Source: Botrimarina hoheduenensis (GTDB taxonomy: Bacteria; Planctomycetota; Planctomycetia; Pirellulales; Lacipirellulaceae). From it: a stretch of 64,000 bases of DNA. Within the stretch, counting starts at the first letter, position 1, and each line of letters begins with the position of its first letter. Positions 34,332 through 44,456 of this stretch are shown one piece after another. The notes below the pieces were generated by a model. That model searched no databases. It was given only the letters and a program-made list of their open reading frames with translations, and was not told the DNA's origin. The DNA is taken from the NCBI RefSeq assembly GCF_007859815.1, contig NZ_SJPH01000005.1, positions 102,674 to 166,673 on the forward strand, in the 5' to 3' direction. The translations under genes were made by a program, and so were the position numbers.

Positions 34332-37300
34332 ATGCCCTCTCTGGTCGATACCCCTTTGCCGCCGCAGCGCAGCGCAACCCCCACAGCGGCCAAGCCCGGG
34401 TGGTGGCGAGCGATTGAGGCGCTCGCTTCGCTAAAGCTGACCGTCGTGCTGTTCGCGCTCGCGATCTTCCTGGTCTTTGTTGGAACGCTTGCTCAAGTCG
34501 ATCACGATATCTGGTACGTGGTTGATCACACTTACTTCCGCGTGTTTTGGGCGCAGGTCGAATGGCAGGCACTAGCGCGGTTTGTTGAGCTGTTCTCGCG
34601 TGCCGAGCCCCGTCCGATATCGGGCGGGTTTTGGTTCCCCGGCGGGCTGCTGATCGGCGGCGTGATGATGGTCAACCTCACGGCGGCCCACGCGCTGCGG
34701 TTCAAAGTCGCCGCTAAAGGGCAGCGACTTGCCGGCGGGCTGGCGCTGATCGCGTTGGGCATGGCGGCAACGGCGTGGGTCGTCGTAAGCGGCATGGACG
34801 ACGCCTTCGCCAGCCAGCTCTCACCCGCCCTCTGTGAAACGCTGTGGCAAACCCTGCGCGGGGCATTAGCCGTGCTCGCCCTGGGCGGAACCTATTGGTC
34901 GGTGCAGAGCTACCAGCGTGTTCGGCCGGCGGAGTGGTGGCTCGCCGCCGCCACCAATCTTGGGCTGCTGCTCGCCTCGGGCTGGCTGCTCTCCAATCCC
35001 CAGTGGCGGCTCGACGACGCTGGTCTGCGGATCTTGTGGCAGCTTGCCAAGGGGGGCCTTGCCGCAACGGTCTTGCTGGCGGGCTGTTGGCTGGTGTTTC
35101 GTAAGCGGGCGGGCATTGTTCTGCTGCACGCGGGCATCGGCCTGCTGATGTTCGGCGAGCTGTTGACCGGACTCACTGCCGACGAAGCCCAGATGCGGCT
35201 GAGCGAGGGGCAAACCGTCAACTATGCCTACGACATCCGCAGCACCGAGCTAGCGATTGTCACCCCCGATGGCGACGCGGATCGGGTCACCGTCATCCCC
35301 GAGCAACGGCTTGCTCTGGCCGCCCGTACGGGCCGACCGATCGAGCACAGCAACCTGCCTTTCACGGTAAGGGTGGTGCGATTTGACGGTAACTCGACAC
35401 TCAAGCAGCCCCTACCCAACAGCGAGAACCTAGCCACCCGTGGTGCCGGTCAGACCGTTCTAGCCCTGCCGAGCGCGTCGGTGGTGGGGGTGGGACCCGA
35501 TCAAACCGTGAACCTGCCTTCCGCCTACGTCGAGCTGCTGAGCAAGGCATCGGGTGAGTCCCTGGGCGTGTGGCTCGTCTCTTCGTCGATGCTAGAAGGG
35601 CCACAAGGGGGTCAGCTCTTGCCGCAATCCGTCGAAACAGAAGGCGTAACGCACGCGATCGAGCTGCGTTTTGAGCGGCACTACAAGCCTTACTCCGTCA
35701 CGCTCGAGGACTTCACGACCGAATACTACGTCGGCACGCAAACCCCCAAAAACTACGAATCCAACATCCTCCTGCGCGACCCCGCAGAGAACGTTGATCG
35801 CCGCGTTCGCATCTGGATGAACAACCCGCTCCGCTACAGCGGTGATACGCTCTATCAGTCCGGCTTTATCGACGAGCAAACCACCATCTTGCAGGTAACG
35901 AGCAACGGCGGTTGGATGATCCCGTACGTCTCGTGCATGCTCGTGGGAGTGGGCATGCTGGCGCATTTTGGCGTAACGCTCAGCCGCTTCCTGCGGCGGC
36001 GCACCGAAGAGGCTGAGCGGCGCCCCCCGCCGCAGGCCGGGGCGGCAACTGCCGGAGCGCTGGCGGAAAATGGCGGCTGGCGAGCACTGCTTCGTCTCGC
36101 CACTTGGCGAAGCCCCCTGGTGTGGGCTCCAGCACTGGTCGCGCTGGTGATCGGCGGCTATCTGGCCAGCAAGGCGCGCCCTGCGCGAGACGTTCCCGGT
36201 CAATTTGCCGTGCAGCGTTTCGGTAGGACCCCGTTGGCCGATGACGGCCGGGTCAAACCGCTCGACACGCTGGCTCGTATCACGCTGCAGTACCTGTCCG
36301 GCAAGCAAGAAGCGCCGTCACGCCCCGGTTCTGACGAGCCGACTTCCGCCATCGTCTGGCTGCTGGACTGTCTTACCGACCCCAACAAGGCGCGTGACTA
36401 CCGCGTGTTTCGGATCGATAATCTTGAGCTGCTCGACACGCTCGGGCTGGAACGACGCACGGGCTCTTATCGCTACAGCCTGGGAGAGATCCTCAAAAAC
36501 GACGAGCGCTTCCGCAAGCAAGTCGCGCTTGCCAATGAGAAGCCCAAGAAGTCGCGTTCGCTCACCGAGAATCGAACTCTTGAGCTGAACGAAAAACTGA
36601 TGCGGATGAGTCTGCTCATGGGGGCGTTCTCCTCGCCGCGGATCAGTATTGATCCGGAGCGGATGCAAGAAACCCTCGCCATTACGCAGCAGCAGATCTC
36701 GCGTCTGCGCTCGGCCCCGGTCCCGCGGATCGCCCCCCCCGTCGAACCGTCGGGCGAATGGTCCACGCTCTTCGAGGCCGAGTATCTCGACCTGCTGGCC
36801 CAAGCGCGTCGCAGCGAGCGCAACCCTGCCACGGTCGCGCTCGCCGGCGTCCTCGACGCTTACGCGAACGAGGACCCGGCCGCTTTTGCGGCGCGCCTAG
36901 CTGCTCTTGAAGCGGCGGTCGGCAAGTACGAAGCACGGCTCGCCGAAGACAACAGCGCCGGCGGGCTCGCTCCCGCCGAGAGATTGAGCCTCGGAAAAAT
37001 CGCCTTCGAACAATTCTTTAACGAGTTCAGCCCCTTCTACTACTGCGCGGTCTGTTACCTGATGGCGTTTCTGATGGTGGCCACCTCGTGGGTGCCTCCC
37101 CCGGGATCTACGCTCGCGCGTTCGCTCGGGCGCTGCGCGACCTCGGCGATCGCGGTCACGCTGCTGGTTCACACGTTTGCTCTGGTGGCGCGGGTGTACA
37201 TCTCGGGGCGCCCGCCGGTGACGACGCTCTACTCGTCGGCCGTCTTCATCGGCTGGGCTGCGGCGCTCTTCGGGTTGGCGTTCGAGGCGATCTATCGACT

Positions 37301-37943
37301 TGGCATTGGTGCGCTCGTGTCGTCGGTGCTTGGCTTCCTGACGTTGTTGGTGGCCTATTTCTTGTCGCTCGATGGCGACACCTTCACGGTCTTGCAAGCG
37401 GTGCTCGACACACAGTTCTGGCTCGCAACGCATGTTGTGTGCGTCACGCTCGGCTACTCGACGACCTACCTGGCAGGTTTCCTGGCGGCCGTCTATCTGC
37501 TGGGCGCCACGCTCCTCAATCGCTTTGACCAGCACGCACGCGATCAGTTAGTACGGATGACCTACGGCACGCTGTGCTTTGCGTTGTTCTTTAGCTTTAT
37601 CGGAACTGTCCTCGGCGGCCTGTGGGCCGATGACTCGTGGGGACGCTTCTGGGGCTGGGATCCGAAGGAGAACGGGGCCCTGATCATCGTGCTTTGGAAC
37701 GCGCTCGTGCTGCACGCGCGCTGGGGCAAACTCGTTGGTCCCGTTGGACTCTGTGTGCTAACGGTCGCCGGAAATATCGTCACCAGCTGGAGCTGGTTCG
37801 GCGTCAACGAGCTGGGAGTCGGCCTCCACTCGTACGGCTTTACCAACGGCGTGAGTTTCTGGTTGCTGATGTTTGCACTGTCGCAATTAGCCGTGATGAC
37901 GATCGGCTTGATCCCGTTCCTAAAGCGAACCGCGCGGGCCTAA
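34332..37943 (+). CDS. CcsB-CcsA (ResB-ResC) cytochrome c assembly fusion
   Basis: This 1203-residue protein combines both halves of the system II holocytochrome c synthase. N-terminal part (to about 570): ResB-like, with L-K-L-T-V-V-L-F-A-L-A-I-F-L-V-F-V-G-T-L-A-Q as first transmembrane segment and a large periplasmic domain. Middle (about 600-890): a soluble region with coiled-coil-like stretches. C-terminal part (about 890-1203): CcsA-like with multiple helices and the heme-binding tryptophan-rich motif W-G-R-F-W-G-W-D-P-K-E starting at W1103. It would move heme and ligate it to CxxCH in exported apocytochromes, such as the DUF1592 protein encoded downstream. It overlaps fpg by four bases convergently. 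Confidence 0.93.
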   Translation: MPSLVDTPLPPQRSATPTAAKPGWWRAIEALASLKLTVVLFALAIFLVFVGTLAQVDHDIWYVVDHTYFRVFWAQVEWQALARFVELFSRAEPRPISGGFWFPGGLLIGGVMMVNLTAAHALRFKVAAKGQRLAGGLALIALGMAATAWVVVSGMDDAFASQLSPALCETLWQTLRGALAVLALGGTYWSVQSYQRVRPAEWWLAAATNLGLLLASGWLLSNPQWRLDDAGLRILWQLAKGGLAATVLLAGCWLVFRKRAGIVLLHAGIGLLMFGELLTGLTADEAQMRLSEGQTVNYAYDIRSTELAIVTPDGDADRVTVIPEQRLALAARTGRPIEHSNLPFTVRVVRFDGNSTLKQPLPNSENLATRGAGQTVLALPSASVVGVGPDQTVNLPSAYVELLSKASGESLGVWLVSSSMLEGPQGGQLLPQSVETEGVTHAIELRFERHYKPYSVTLEDFTTEYYVGTQTPKNYESNILLRDPAENVDRRVRIWMNNPLRYSGDTLYQSGFIDEQTTILQVTSNGGWMIPYVSCMLVGVGMLAHFGVTLSRFLRRRTEEAERRPPPQAGAATAGALAENGGWRALLRLATWRSPLVWAPALVALVIGGYLASKARPARDVPGQFAVQRFGRTPLADDGRVKPLDTLARITLQYLSGKQEAPSRPGSDEPTSAIVWLLDCLTDPNKARDYRVFRIDNLELLDTLGLERRTGSYRYSLGEILKNDERFRKQVALANEKPKKSRSLTENRTLELNEKLMRMSLLMGAFSSPRISIDPERMQETLAITQQQISRLRSAPVPRIAPPVEPSGEWSTLFEAEYLDLLAQARRSERNPATVALAGVLDAYANEDPAAFAARLAALEAAVGKYEARLAEDNSAGGLAPAERLSLGKIAFEQFFNEFSPFYYCAVCYLMAFLMVATSWVPPPGSTLARSLGRCATSAIAVTLLVHTFALVARVYISGRPPVTTLYSSAVFIGWAAALFGLAFEAIYRLGIGALVSSVLGFLTLLVAYFLSLDGDTFTVLQAVLDTQFWLATHVVCVTLGYSTTYLAGFLAAVYLLGATLLNRFDQHARDQLVRMTYGTLCFALFFSFIGTVLGGLWADDSWGRFWGWDPKENGALIIVLWNALVLHARWGKLVGPVGLCVLTVAGNIVTSWSWFGVNELGVGLHSYGFTNGVSFWLLMFALSQLAVMTIGLIPFLKRTARA

Positions 37944-38854
37944 CCCTGGCGGTCGTTGTTTGTTGTGGGGTCCTCGAGTTCTTCGATCGTGGCGGGCCAA
38001 TCGTCCTTCAGCAGCCGCGCGAGCGAACGGTCTGAAAGCACCTTGCCCTCGGTTTGACAGCGCGCGCAGTAATTGCACTCGTTGCTCGCATACCGGATCC
38101 GCTGCACGGGGGCCCCGCACACGGGGCACGCCTGTCCAAACTTGCCGTGTACCGCCATCTGAGGATGAAACGCGGTCACCTTCTCCGGAAACCGATCGGG
38201 CCGTTCCGCTGCGAGTCGGTCGATCCATGCGCTGAGCGTCTGGCGAGCGGCCTGCCACAACCGAAGCACCTCCTCGGCAGACAGCTGCTGGGTGCGTCGC
38301 AGTGGTGAGAGCCGAGCGGCGTGCAAGATCTCATCGCTGTAAGCGTTCCCGATACCATCAAATCGACGCGGATCGGTCAGTGCCCGTTTGAGCGTGTTAT
38401 TCGTGGCGCTCAGCGCCTCAGCAAACGCTGCTTGCGATGAATTCAGTACGTCGAGGCCGCCCGGGTCCAACGCATCGACCTCGTCTCTTGACGCAACAAG
38501 CCACACGCCCGCGCGCTTCTGGGCTGAGACCTCGGTAAGTGTCATCACGCCGTCGGCAAAATCGATTGCCAGCAGGTCGGCTTTGCTGCGCCCGCCGTAG
38601 CCCGGCTTTCTCCAGTGAAATCGCCCCGCGATCATCAAATGGAAGACGAGAAACGGGCCGTCGTTCAATTCCCAAACAATCCGCTTCCCGCGACGGCTGA
38701 AGCCCCGCACCTCATGCCCGATGATCTGTTCGATCGCGGGCTCGAAGGTGCGGAGCACAAACGGGCTGCGGACCCGGACCCCCGCAATGGCTTGACCCTT
38801 CAGCAACCGATCCAGCGAAGCTACGTACCGGACGATGTCGGGGAGTTCGGGCAT
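37940..38854 (-). CDS. mutM: Formamidopyrimidine-DNA glycosylase family protein
   Basis: This 304-residue base-excision repair glycosylase/AP lyase has P2-E3 (M-P-E-L-P-D-I), K57 in G-F-S-R-R-G-K-R, an H2TH region with G-I-G-N-A-Y-S-D-E-I-L (N170) and a C-terminal zinc finger (C243, C246, C263, C266). The M-P-E-L-P-D-I start (rather than P-E-V) fits Fpg/Nei relatives and leaves substrate choice open. A C-terminal tail of about 35 residues follows the finger. Start at the ATG at 38854 because P2 must be the nucleophile; the frame runs further upstream. The mutM symbol is tentative. Confidence 0.88.
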   Translation of the reverse strand: MPELPDIVRYVASLDRLLKGQAIAGVRVRSPFVLRTFEPAIEQIIGHEVRGFSRRGKRIVWELNDGPFLVFHLMIAGRFHWRKPGYGGRSKADLLAIDFADGVMTLTEVSAQKRAGVWLVASRDEVDALDPGGLDVLNSSQAAFAEALSATNNTLKRALTDPRRFDGIGNAYSDEILHAARLSPLRRTQQLSAEEVLRLWQAARQTLSAWIDRLAAERPDRFPEKVTAFHPQMAVHGKFGQACPVCGAPVQRIRYASNECNYCARCQTEGKVLSDRSLARLLKDDWPATIEELEDPTTNNDRQG

Positions 38855-39132
38855 GCCGCTTAAACAAGGCTTGGACCGGCAGGGCAGGGGGGTCTCTCTC
38901 GGGCCTCGCAATCGCTGCCAAGCAATCAGCACTTTCGCTGGCGCGGTGGTCTCCACGCTATCCCGGGTTGCTGGTCACAGCATAATCGCAACAAAAACAA
39001 GCCGCTAACCGTGCGGTAGTTCATGCGGCACAAGATCCCAGGGCGTTGCAGCAGCTGCTCCGCAGGCGACCCCGCCAAGTAGCCTCGGACCCGCACCAGG
39101 CCGCGGCGTTGCGGGCCCAGAGAATAATATTG

Positions 39133-39160
39133 TTGACAAATACTGCCCGACCAGTACGAT
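39133..39160 (+). promoter_or_regulatory. Sigma-70-type promoter of BlaI/M56 unit
   Basis: A TTGACA -35 box (39133-39138) with a 16-base spacer and TACGAT -10 (39155-39160) matches four of six of TATAAT. The expected start is near 39167, about 50 bases before the GTG. The -10 box overlaps the left arm of the inverted-repeat operator. Confidence 0.7.
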
Positions 39161-39182
39161 TGCGGCCGTACCTACTGGTCGG
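39147..39182. promoter_or_regulatory. Inverted-repeat operator, probably BlaI-type
   Basis: CCGACCAGTA (39147-39156) and TACTGGTCGG (39173-39182) are perfect inverted repeats with a 16-base spacer. Placed over the -10 region, it is well suited for autorepression by the adjacent BlaI-family protein. The half-site is not the canonical TACA/TGTA of staphylococcal BlaI, but such sites vary. Confidence 0.75.
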
Positions 39183-39217
39183 CCCGTAAATACCCTCTCC
39201 CCCGAGGTCCCCCACGC

Positions 39218-39673
39218 GTGAACGACCCTCAACCTACCGAGCGCGAGCTCGATGCCCTGAAGGTGCTCTGGCAGGCGCAGCAAGCGGGCTCCGACGGTGC
39301 CACCGTCCGCCAGATCGCCCAGGCGATCGACTCGGCCGACGATCGGCGTGCCTACACAACTGTCCTGAGCCTTCTACAAGTCATGGAGCACAAGGGGCTC
39401 GTGGACCATGTTCGGCAAGGCAAGGCGTACGTCTATCGGCCGCTGATCGAGCGCGCGAAGACTTTTCGTCAGCTCGCGGGCGGGTTTCTCGATCGGGTGT
39501 TCGATGGTGCCGTGGGCGAGTACCTGGTTCATGCCCTAGGCGACCGTCGCCTCTCTGCGGCGGAACTCGACGAGCTCGAGGCGATGATCACCCGGGCACG
39601 CGACAAGCAAAAAACCGGCAAAGCGGCCCCCCGCGGCAGCAAGCGTTCCGATCGCCCGAAAGGAGGAGCATGA
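39218..39673 (+). CDS. BlaI/MecI/CopY-family transcriptional repressor
   Basis: This 151-residue winged-helix repressor has an N-terminal T-E-R-E-L-D-A-L-K-V-L-W, V-R-Q-I-A-Q-A-I and Y-T-T-V-L-S-L-L-Q-V-M-E-H-K-G-L-V, with the dimerisation helix A-E-L-D-E-L-E-A-M-I near the C-terminus. GTG start with GAGG ten bases upstream. It overlaps the next gene by four bases (ATGA), the standard BlaI-BlaR arrangement. The repressor is probably cleaved in response to the partner metallopeptidase. Confidence 0.94.
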   Translation: MNDPQPTERELDALKVLWQAQQAGSDGATVRQIAQAIDSADDRRAYTTVLSLLQVMEHKGLVDHVRQGKAYVYRPLIERAKTFRQLAGGFLDRVFDGAVGEYLVHALGDRRLSAAELDELEAMITRARDKQKTGKAAPRGSKRSDRPKGGA

Positions 39674-42600
39674 TGTCCTTGCTAAAAGTTTGGGAGCAGG
39701 AGCTAAGCGCAGTCGTGACGGCCCTCGCCGATTTCCATCTGGGGGCGCTGTTCCTGCTAACGGTCTCTTTGCTGCTCGGCGGGTTGCTACGCCAGCCTGC
39801 ACGGCGGTTGACGCTCGCTTGGGCGACCATTGCCAGCCTCGGGCTGCTGGCTTTTCTGGCGGCGCTGCCCGGCTGGTCGCTGTGGGCCCTGACCGCGGCC
39901 CCCCCCGCCGCCGTGATCGCATCCCCAGCGGCACTGCCCGCCTTGCCCGCCACGGTCAACCTCGAGGCACCCCTCTCCGCTCCGAACTCAGTTCGGCTCC
40001 CGGCCACGGCAGACCCCGCGACGTGGGAAGCGCCGCCCTTAGCATCGAGCATCACGCCGCCGGCACCGCCGATCAACTGGCCCGCACTCCTCGTAACCGC
40101 CGGTGCCGCACTCCTGACGACGGGCACGGCAGTGGTCTTGGCCTGGCTTGGCTTAGGATGGCGGGCCGGCAGCCGCCTAGTTCAGCAGGCCTCTCCGGCA
40201 CCGGAACGTTGCCAGCTGCTGGTCGCGGGGCTCAGCGGGGCGAGCCCCGCGCCGCGGCTGCTGGTGAGCGATCGGCTTGCCGCCCCCGTGGCGATCGGCC
40301 TACGACTTCCGACGATCTTGCTGCCCCGCACCGTTGCCCTTCACGCTAGCGACGACGATCTGCTGACGCTGCTCGAACACGAGCTCGCACACGTTCGGCA
40401 CGGCGACCTGTGGCTGCTCGCCGGACTGCGGGCGCTGCTGCCCCTTTTATGGATGCACCCGCTGTACTGGTTGCTCCGACGCCGCGTACGGCTGGATCAA
40501 GAGGCACTCGCCGACGCTGCCGCCGCAGACCTCAGCAGCCGCGAAGCGTACGCCGAACGACTGGTTAATTGGGCGCGCGAGCTTGCCGGCCAGCCACAGG
40601 CCCCCCGCCTGGCGGGGGCCGCCGGGCTGTGGGAGGGCCCCTCGCAGTTGCGCCGCCGGTTGGTGGTGCTCCTCGATCACCGTCTGACCGTCATCCGGAA
40701 GACCACGCGCCGCTGGCGCGCGGCGTGCGGCCTGGCGTTCGGTTCGATTGCGTTGGTGGCGTCACTGGTTACGCTCAGCCCGGCCGAGATCAAAATCGCG
40801 CCCCCCGAACAGGCATTGCCGCAGAGTGTCGAAACGTTCACGGTGCGGCTGGTCGATGCCGCGGGTCAGCCGATCGCCGATGCCCGCGTCACGCCCTGGG
40901 CGCTCCGTTCCTCGCAAGGACATGGCTGGTGGCGCAAGGACGAAGACGATCCGGCTTCCCTCGGTCCCGTAGCGGTCACGACGGACGCCGCTGGGGAAGC
41001 GACGATCGCTTATCCGCACTTCCGGGATTCGGACGAAGGGGTCCGTACGATCTCCGTTACGGTCCGTGTGGATCACCCCGACTACGTACAGGTTGGCGAT
41101 CGGCATATCGACGTGCCAACAGAAGCTTCTCCGCAGGTGATCCGCCTCAGCGAAGGAGCCAGCGTGGCGGTCAGCGCGCTGATCGATGGCCAGCCGGCCG
41201 ACGCCGCTGAATTGCACATCGTCGCCTCCGATGGCCGTATGCTGAGCGAGGGAACGCAGCCGCAGCGCGAGGAAAACACCCTCTCGCTTCCGCCGATGGC
41301 GGCGGGTCCACAGGTGCTGCGTGTGGTGCGAATCGTGGACGGCCGCGCGACGCACTTCAGCCCGCTCGTGGAGCTTGATCTGCACGAAGGGCAGTCGATC
41401 GCTCAGACCGTGAGCCTCGTCCCGGCGGCGACAATCCACGGCCTACTGGGCGAGGAAGCGCCCCGGCCGATCATCGATGGCCGGGTCAATGCCGTTACGC
41501 TCGCTCCCAGCCGCGATGGCCCCGATTGCATGTGGTTTACCTGGGCCGAAGTCGACGCCGCGGGCGCGTTCACGATCGAAGACTGGCCGGCCGACGCGGC
41601 GATCCAGCTCATCGCCCTCTGCCAGGGATACAAGGCGACCAACGGCACGGCGCCGCCGGAAGAAACCCAGGTCCGCGACAAGGATCCGTATGAGCGGCCC
41701 CACGTCTTCCGGCCCGAGCAGTTCGGAACGCCGCTCGTGTTGCCGATGGAGCCCCTCGTGCGCTGCGACGTGCAGACGGTAGATCTCGATGGCCAGCCGG
41801 TCACCGGCGTCAAGGTGGTCGCGTGCCCCAATGTGCAGTGGTGGAACAGCGGCTCACAGATCTACTGCGACCCTCTCGTACGCGCTGATCGCGCGCTCGT
41901 GGCGGGAGACTATGAAGCAACGATCGATCGCAACCATGCCCCCGAGTTTTGGCAGGAGGTTGACGACCAAGGGCGTGCGACGCTCTATCTGCCCGTGGGA
42001 CGTGAGCGGCTGGTAGTTGTTAGCGAGGAATTTGAGCTGCCCGTCTACCTCGGCAGCCGCGATGTGGAAGTGATCCTCGAAGCAGGCCAGCCGATTAGCC
42101 AACGGCTCTTCCTCCAGCCGCGAGGTGCCGAGCAACTGGGCGATTGGGACAAGCTGGCCGGCGTGGTGTTCGGCTGCACCACGCGCGAAGGGCAGCGTCT
42201 GTGCGCTCTACCGGGCGTCAAGCAGAAGGTGCTGGAGTTCCGCGCCCGATTGGCCGCCGCCGACAACCCGCGCGACCCGGCAATCCTCACCGAGGCGTAC
42301 GAGCTGATCGCCGAGGCGTTCGCCGACGCCGGCGACGCCGAAGAAGCCGCCAAATGGTGCCGCAAGGCGGCGGCGGAAGCGGCGAAGGTGGAAGACGCCG
42401 GGGCCGCTTCCTGGCCTGTGCCGACGAGTGGCGTTACAGCGGTTGCTGAATTCGTTGCGTCGAGCGACATTCAGCCGACGGAGATCAATAAAGCCCCAGA
42501 GCAGGGTCCCGGCCCCGGTGTCCTGCGCATCGAGTGCGTCGACGAGGCTGGCCAGCCAATCGTCGGCGCGCGGCTCGAATGTCGGCAACTGTTCGCCACG

Positions 42601-44325
42601 AGTCCGGGGCAAGTCGACAGCCGACTGCTGGCCGAAGGGCAAAGCGACGCTGCGGGGGTCTGCCTGTTTAAGGGCCTGCCGATCGATCCAGCTCGGAGCG
42701 GCGAATCAGGATGGTCGATCCTGCGTGTCCGCGCTGAAGCGCCAGGCTACGCGACGGGGCTCATCGACGACGGCCGTCTCATGGCCTCCAGCGTCTTTGA
42801 GCACGGGGGCACCGGTCAAATTGTGATGCGACCCGCGGCCACGCTGACAGTGCGAGTTGTCGATCACGAGGGCCGCCCCGTTGTGGGGGCGACGGTGCTT
42901 AGCTCCAGCGACGCTTTTAGGGCTGATGATCCCACGCTAGTGACCGATGAAAATGGCGTGCGGGTCATCGAGAATCTGGCGCCGGGGGATGACCTGGGAC
43001 TCCATCAGCAGGCGGTTGAGGGCATCGAACAGTTCACCCAAGCCTGGTTTGAAGCCACCCGAGGCGTGCAGAGACTGGCGCCGGCGCGGAGTCTCATCGT
43101 ACGGCACCCGGATTATGCTGTGGCGTCGGCACGGATTGAAAGGGTTCCGTGCGAGCAGACGATCGTCGTTCATCCGCGCACGTCGATCTCAGGCCGCGTG
43201 CTCGGCGTCGATGGCGAGCCACGCGCTGGTTACTACATCGAAGCACAGTGCCAACGACTCTTGCCGCGTGCCTCGTTGGGAGCAGATGCGTTCGGCATGT
43301 CTCGGCTCGGATACGAGACGACGACGACCGACGACTCGGGCCGCTACGCCTTCGATAGCTTGCCACAGGGGGAGTACCTGATTCGCGCGAGAAAATCGCC
43401 ATCGCTTGACGTCGAGGTGTCCGACGAACTGTTGCCCGAAGGAAAATTGGTGCGGGCGGAGGACTCCTCCGGAATCACAGCGCCCGACTTGATCGCAACC
43501 ACAGGCCGATTGCTGCGCGTTCAGTTGATCGATGACCTGACCGGTGAGCCGGTGCGTCCCGGCAGGCCGATGATTGCCCAATTGCACAACTACCCTGAGC
43601 CCGCAGGTGATGACTTCAGTGGATACGGTTTCGACCGAGTTCCTCTGGCGGCGGACGGCACGTTCACCTGCCGAGGGCCGCAGGAAGCTTTCTGGCTCGA
43701 TCTTGTCGTTATTGAAGAGCCCGCCGAGCAGGGTCGCTCTAACTTTTACCGTGACATTAAACCTCGCCGCGCGGTGCTCGTCGGCAAAGAGCCCTCCACC
43801 GAGCCAATCACCTATCGTGTCATCAACGATGGCGGAGAGCGAGAAGCGCTGGATGCAGAACTTGGCAAGCGGAAGGAAGCGGGAGACACCGACGAGGCCC
43901 TTTTCCTGTACGCGACCATGCTCTCAGTGCGCCCGGATGATGAGCAGCTGCTGTGGGGCCGCGCCCGTTTGCTGGCGAAGCTCGACCGCGACGCCAAGGC
44001 GGCGCAAGACTACGAGCGACTGCTCGCCCAGGCGTCGCACTACGAGTATGCCCATATTGCGGAAGTGGCCTGGATCTACGTGGCGGCCAAAGACCCCGCG
44101 GCGCGCAACCCGCAGCGGGCGCTGGAGCTGTGCGAGCGGGCGATCGCCCTCCGCAAGCCGGGTGTCAGCCTGCTGGACACTTATGCGATGGCACTCGCCG
44201 CTACAGGCAACCCACAAAAGGCGGTCGAGGTGCAGCGCGGCGTGGTCGAGAACTGCCAGCCCGAATCATTGGAAAAGTACCGAAACCGTCTGGCGAGGTA
44301 CGAAGCGATGCTCGCCAGCGAGTAG
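39670..44325 (+). CDS. M56-family metallopeptidase with regulatory-like and TPR-like domains
   Basis: This 1551-residue BlaR1-like membrane metallopeptidase has helices at about 22-40, 49-74 and 137-161, the zinc site H237-E-L-A-H241 and probable third ligand E278 in the following helix, and another helix at about 352-370. Instead of a penicillin-binding sensor, the outside part carries carboxypeptidase-regulatory-like repeats (such as V-R-L-V-D-A-A-G-Q-P-I-A-D-A at about 390, and others near 700, 960, 1055 and 1175). The C-terminal 160 residues are TPR-like (L-F-L-Y-A-T-M-L, A-L-E-L-C-E-R-A-I-A-L). It is translationally coupled to the BlaI gene. The signal sensed is unknown. Confidence 0.9.
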   Translation: MMSLLKVWEQELSAVVTALADFHLGALFLLTVSLLLGGLLRQPARRLTLAWATIASLGLLAFLAALPGWSLWALTAAPPAAVIASPAALPALPATVNLEAPLSAPNSVRLPATADPATWEAPPLASSITPPAPPINWPALLVTAGAALLTTGTAVVLAWLGLGWRAGSRLVQQASPAPERCQLLVAGLSGASPAPRLLVSDRLAAPVAIGLRLPTILLPRTVALHASDDDLLTLLEHELAHVRHGDLWLLAGLRALLPLLWMHPLYWLLRRRVRLDQEALADAAAADLSSREAYAERLVNWARELAGQPQAPRLAGAAGLWEGPSQLRRRLVVLLDHRLTVIRKTTRRWRAACGLAFGSIALVASLVTLSPAEIKIAPPEQALPQSVETFTVRLVDAAGQPIADARVTPWALRSSQGHGWWRKDEDDPASLGPVAVTTDAAGEATIAYPHFRDSDEGVRTISVTVRVDHPDYVQVGDRHIDVPTEASPQVIRLSEGASVAVSALIDGQPADAAELHIVASDGRMLSEGTQPQREENTLSLPPMAAGPQVLRVVRIVDGRATHFSPLVELDLHEGQSIAQTVSLVPAATIHGLLGEEAPRPIIDGRVNAVTLAPSRDGPDCMWFTWAEVDAAGAFTIEDWPADAAIQLIALCQGYKATNGTAPPEETQVRDKDPYERPHVFRPEQFGTPLVLPMEPLVRCDVQTVDLDGQPVTGVKVVACPNVQWWNSGSQIYCDPLVRADRALVAGDYEATIDRNHAPEFWQEVDDQGRATLYLPVGRERLVVVSEEFELPVYLGSRDVEVILEAGQPISQRLFLQPRGAEQLGDWDKLAGVVFGCTTREGQRLCALPGVKQKVLEFRARLAAADNPRDPAILTEAYELIAEAFADAGDAEEAAKWCRKAAAEAAKVEDAGAASWPVPTSGVTAVAEFVASSDIQPTEINKAPEQGPGPGVLRIECVDEAGQPIVGARLECRQLFATSPGQVDSRLLAEGQSDAAGVCLFKGLPIDPARSGESGWSILRVRAEAPGYATGLIDDGRLMASSVFEHGGTGQIVMRPAATLTVRVVDHEGRPVVGATVLSSSDAFRADDPTLVTDENGVRVIENLAPGDDLGLHQQAVEGIEQFTQAWFEATRGVQRLAPARSLIVRHPDYAVASARIERVPCEQTIVVHPRTSISGRVLGVDGEPRAGYYIEAQCQRLLPRASLGADAFGMSRLGYETTTTDDSGRYAFDSLPQGEYLIRARKSPSLDVEVSDELLPEGKLVRAEDSSGITAPDLIATTGRLLRVQLIDDLTGEPVRPGRPMIAQLHNYPEPAGDDFSGYGFDRVPLAADGTFTCRGPQEAFWLDLVVIEEPAEQGRSNFYRDIKPRRAVLVGKEPSTEPITYRVINDGGEREALDAELGKRKEAGDTDEALFLYATMLSVRPDDEQLLWGRARLLAKLDRDAKAAQDYERLLAQASHYEYAHIAEVAWIYVAAKDPAARNPQRALELCERAIALRKPGVSLLDTYAMALAATGNPQKAVEVQRGVVENCQPESLEKYRNRLARYEAMLASE

Positions 44326-44456
44326 CCAATCCGGCTCAACAGCTACTACGCCTAGACGAGTTCCGCCGCCCGTTGGGCCGCTTCCGCTCCGGGCCCTGCT
44401 CAGCCTACGGCTTCGCAGGCCCCTCCGCTCCAGCTGCCCAACGGACTACCATCTAA

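Larger units (their letters stand above)
38855..39217. other. Divergent intergenic region
   Basis: This gap of about 360 bases lies between fpg (minus) and the BlaI-type gene (plus). Its right end has the promoter and operator of the BlaI/M56 unit, listed separately. Apart from that I see nothing. Confidence 0.5.
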
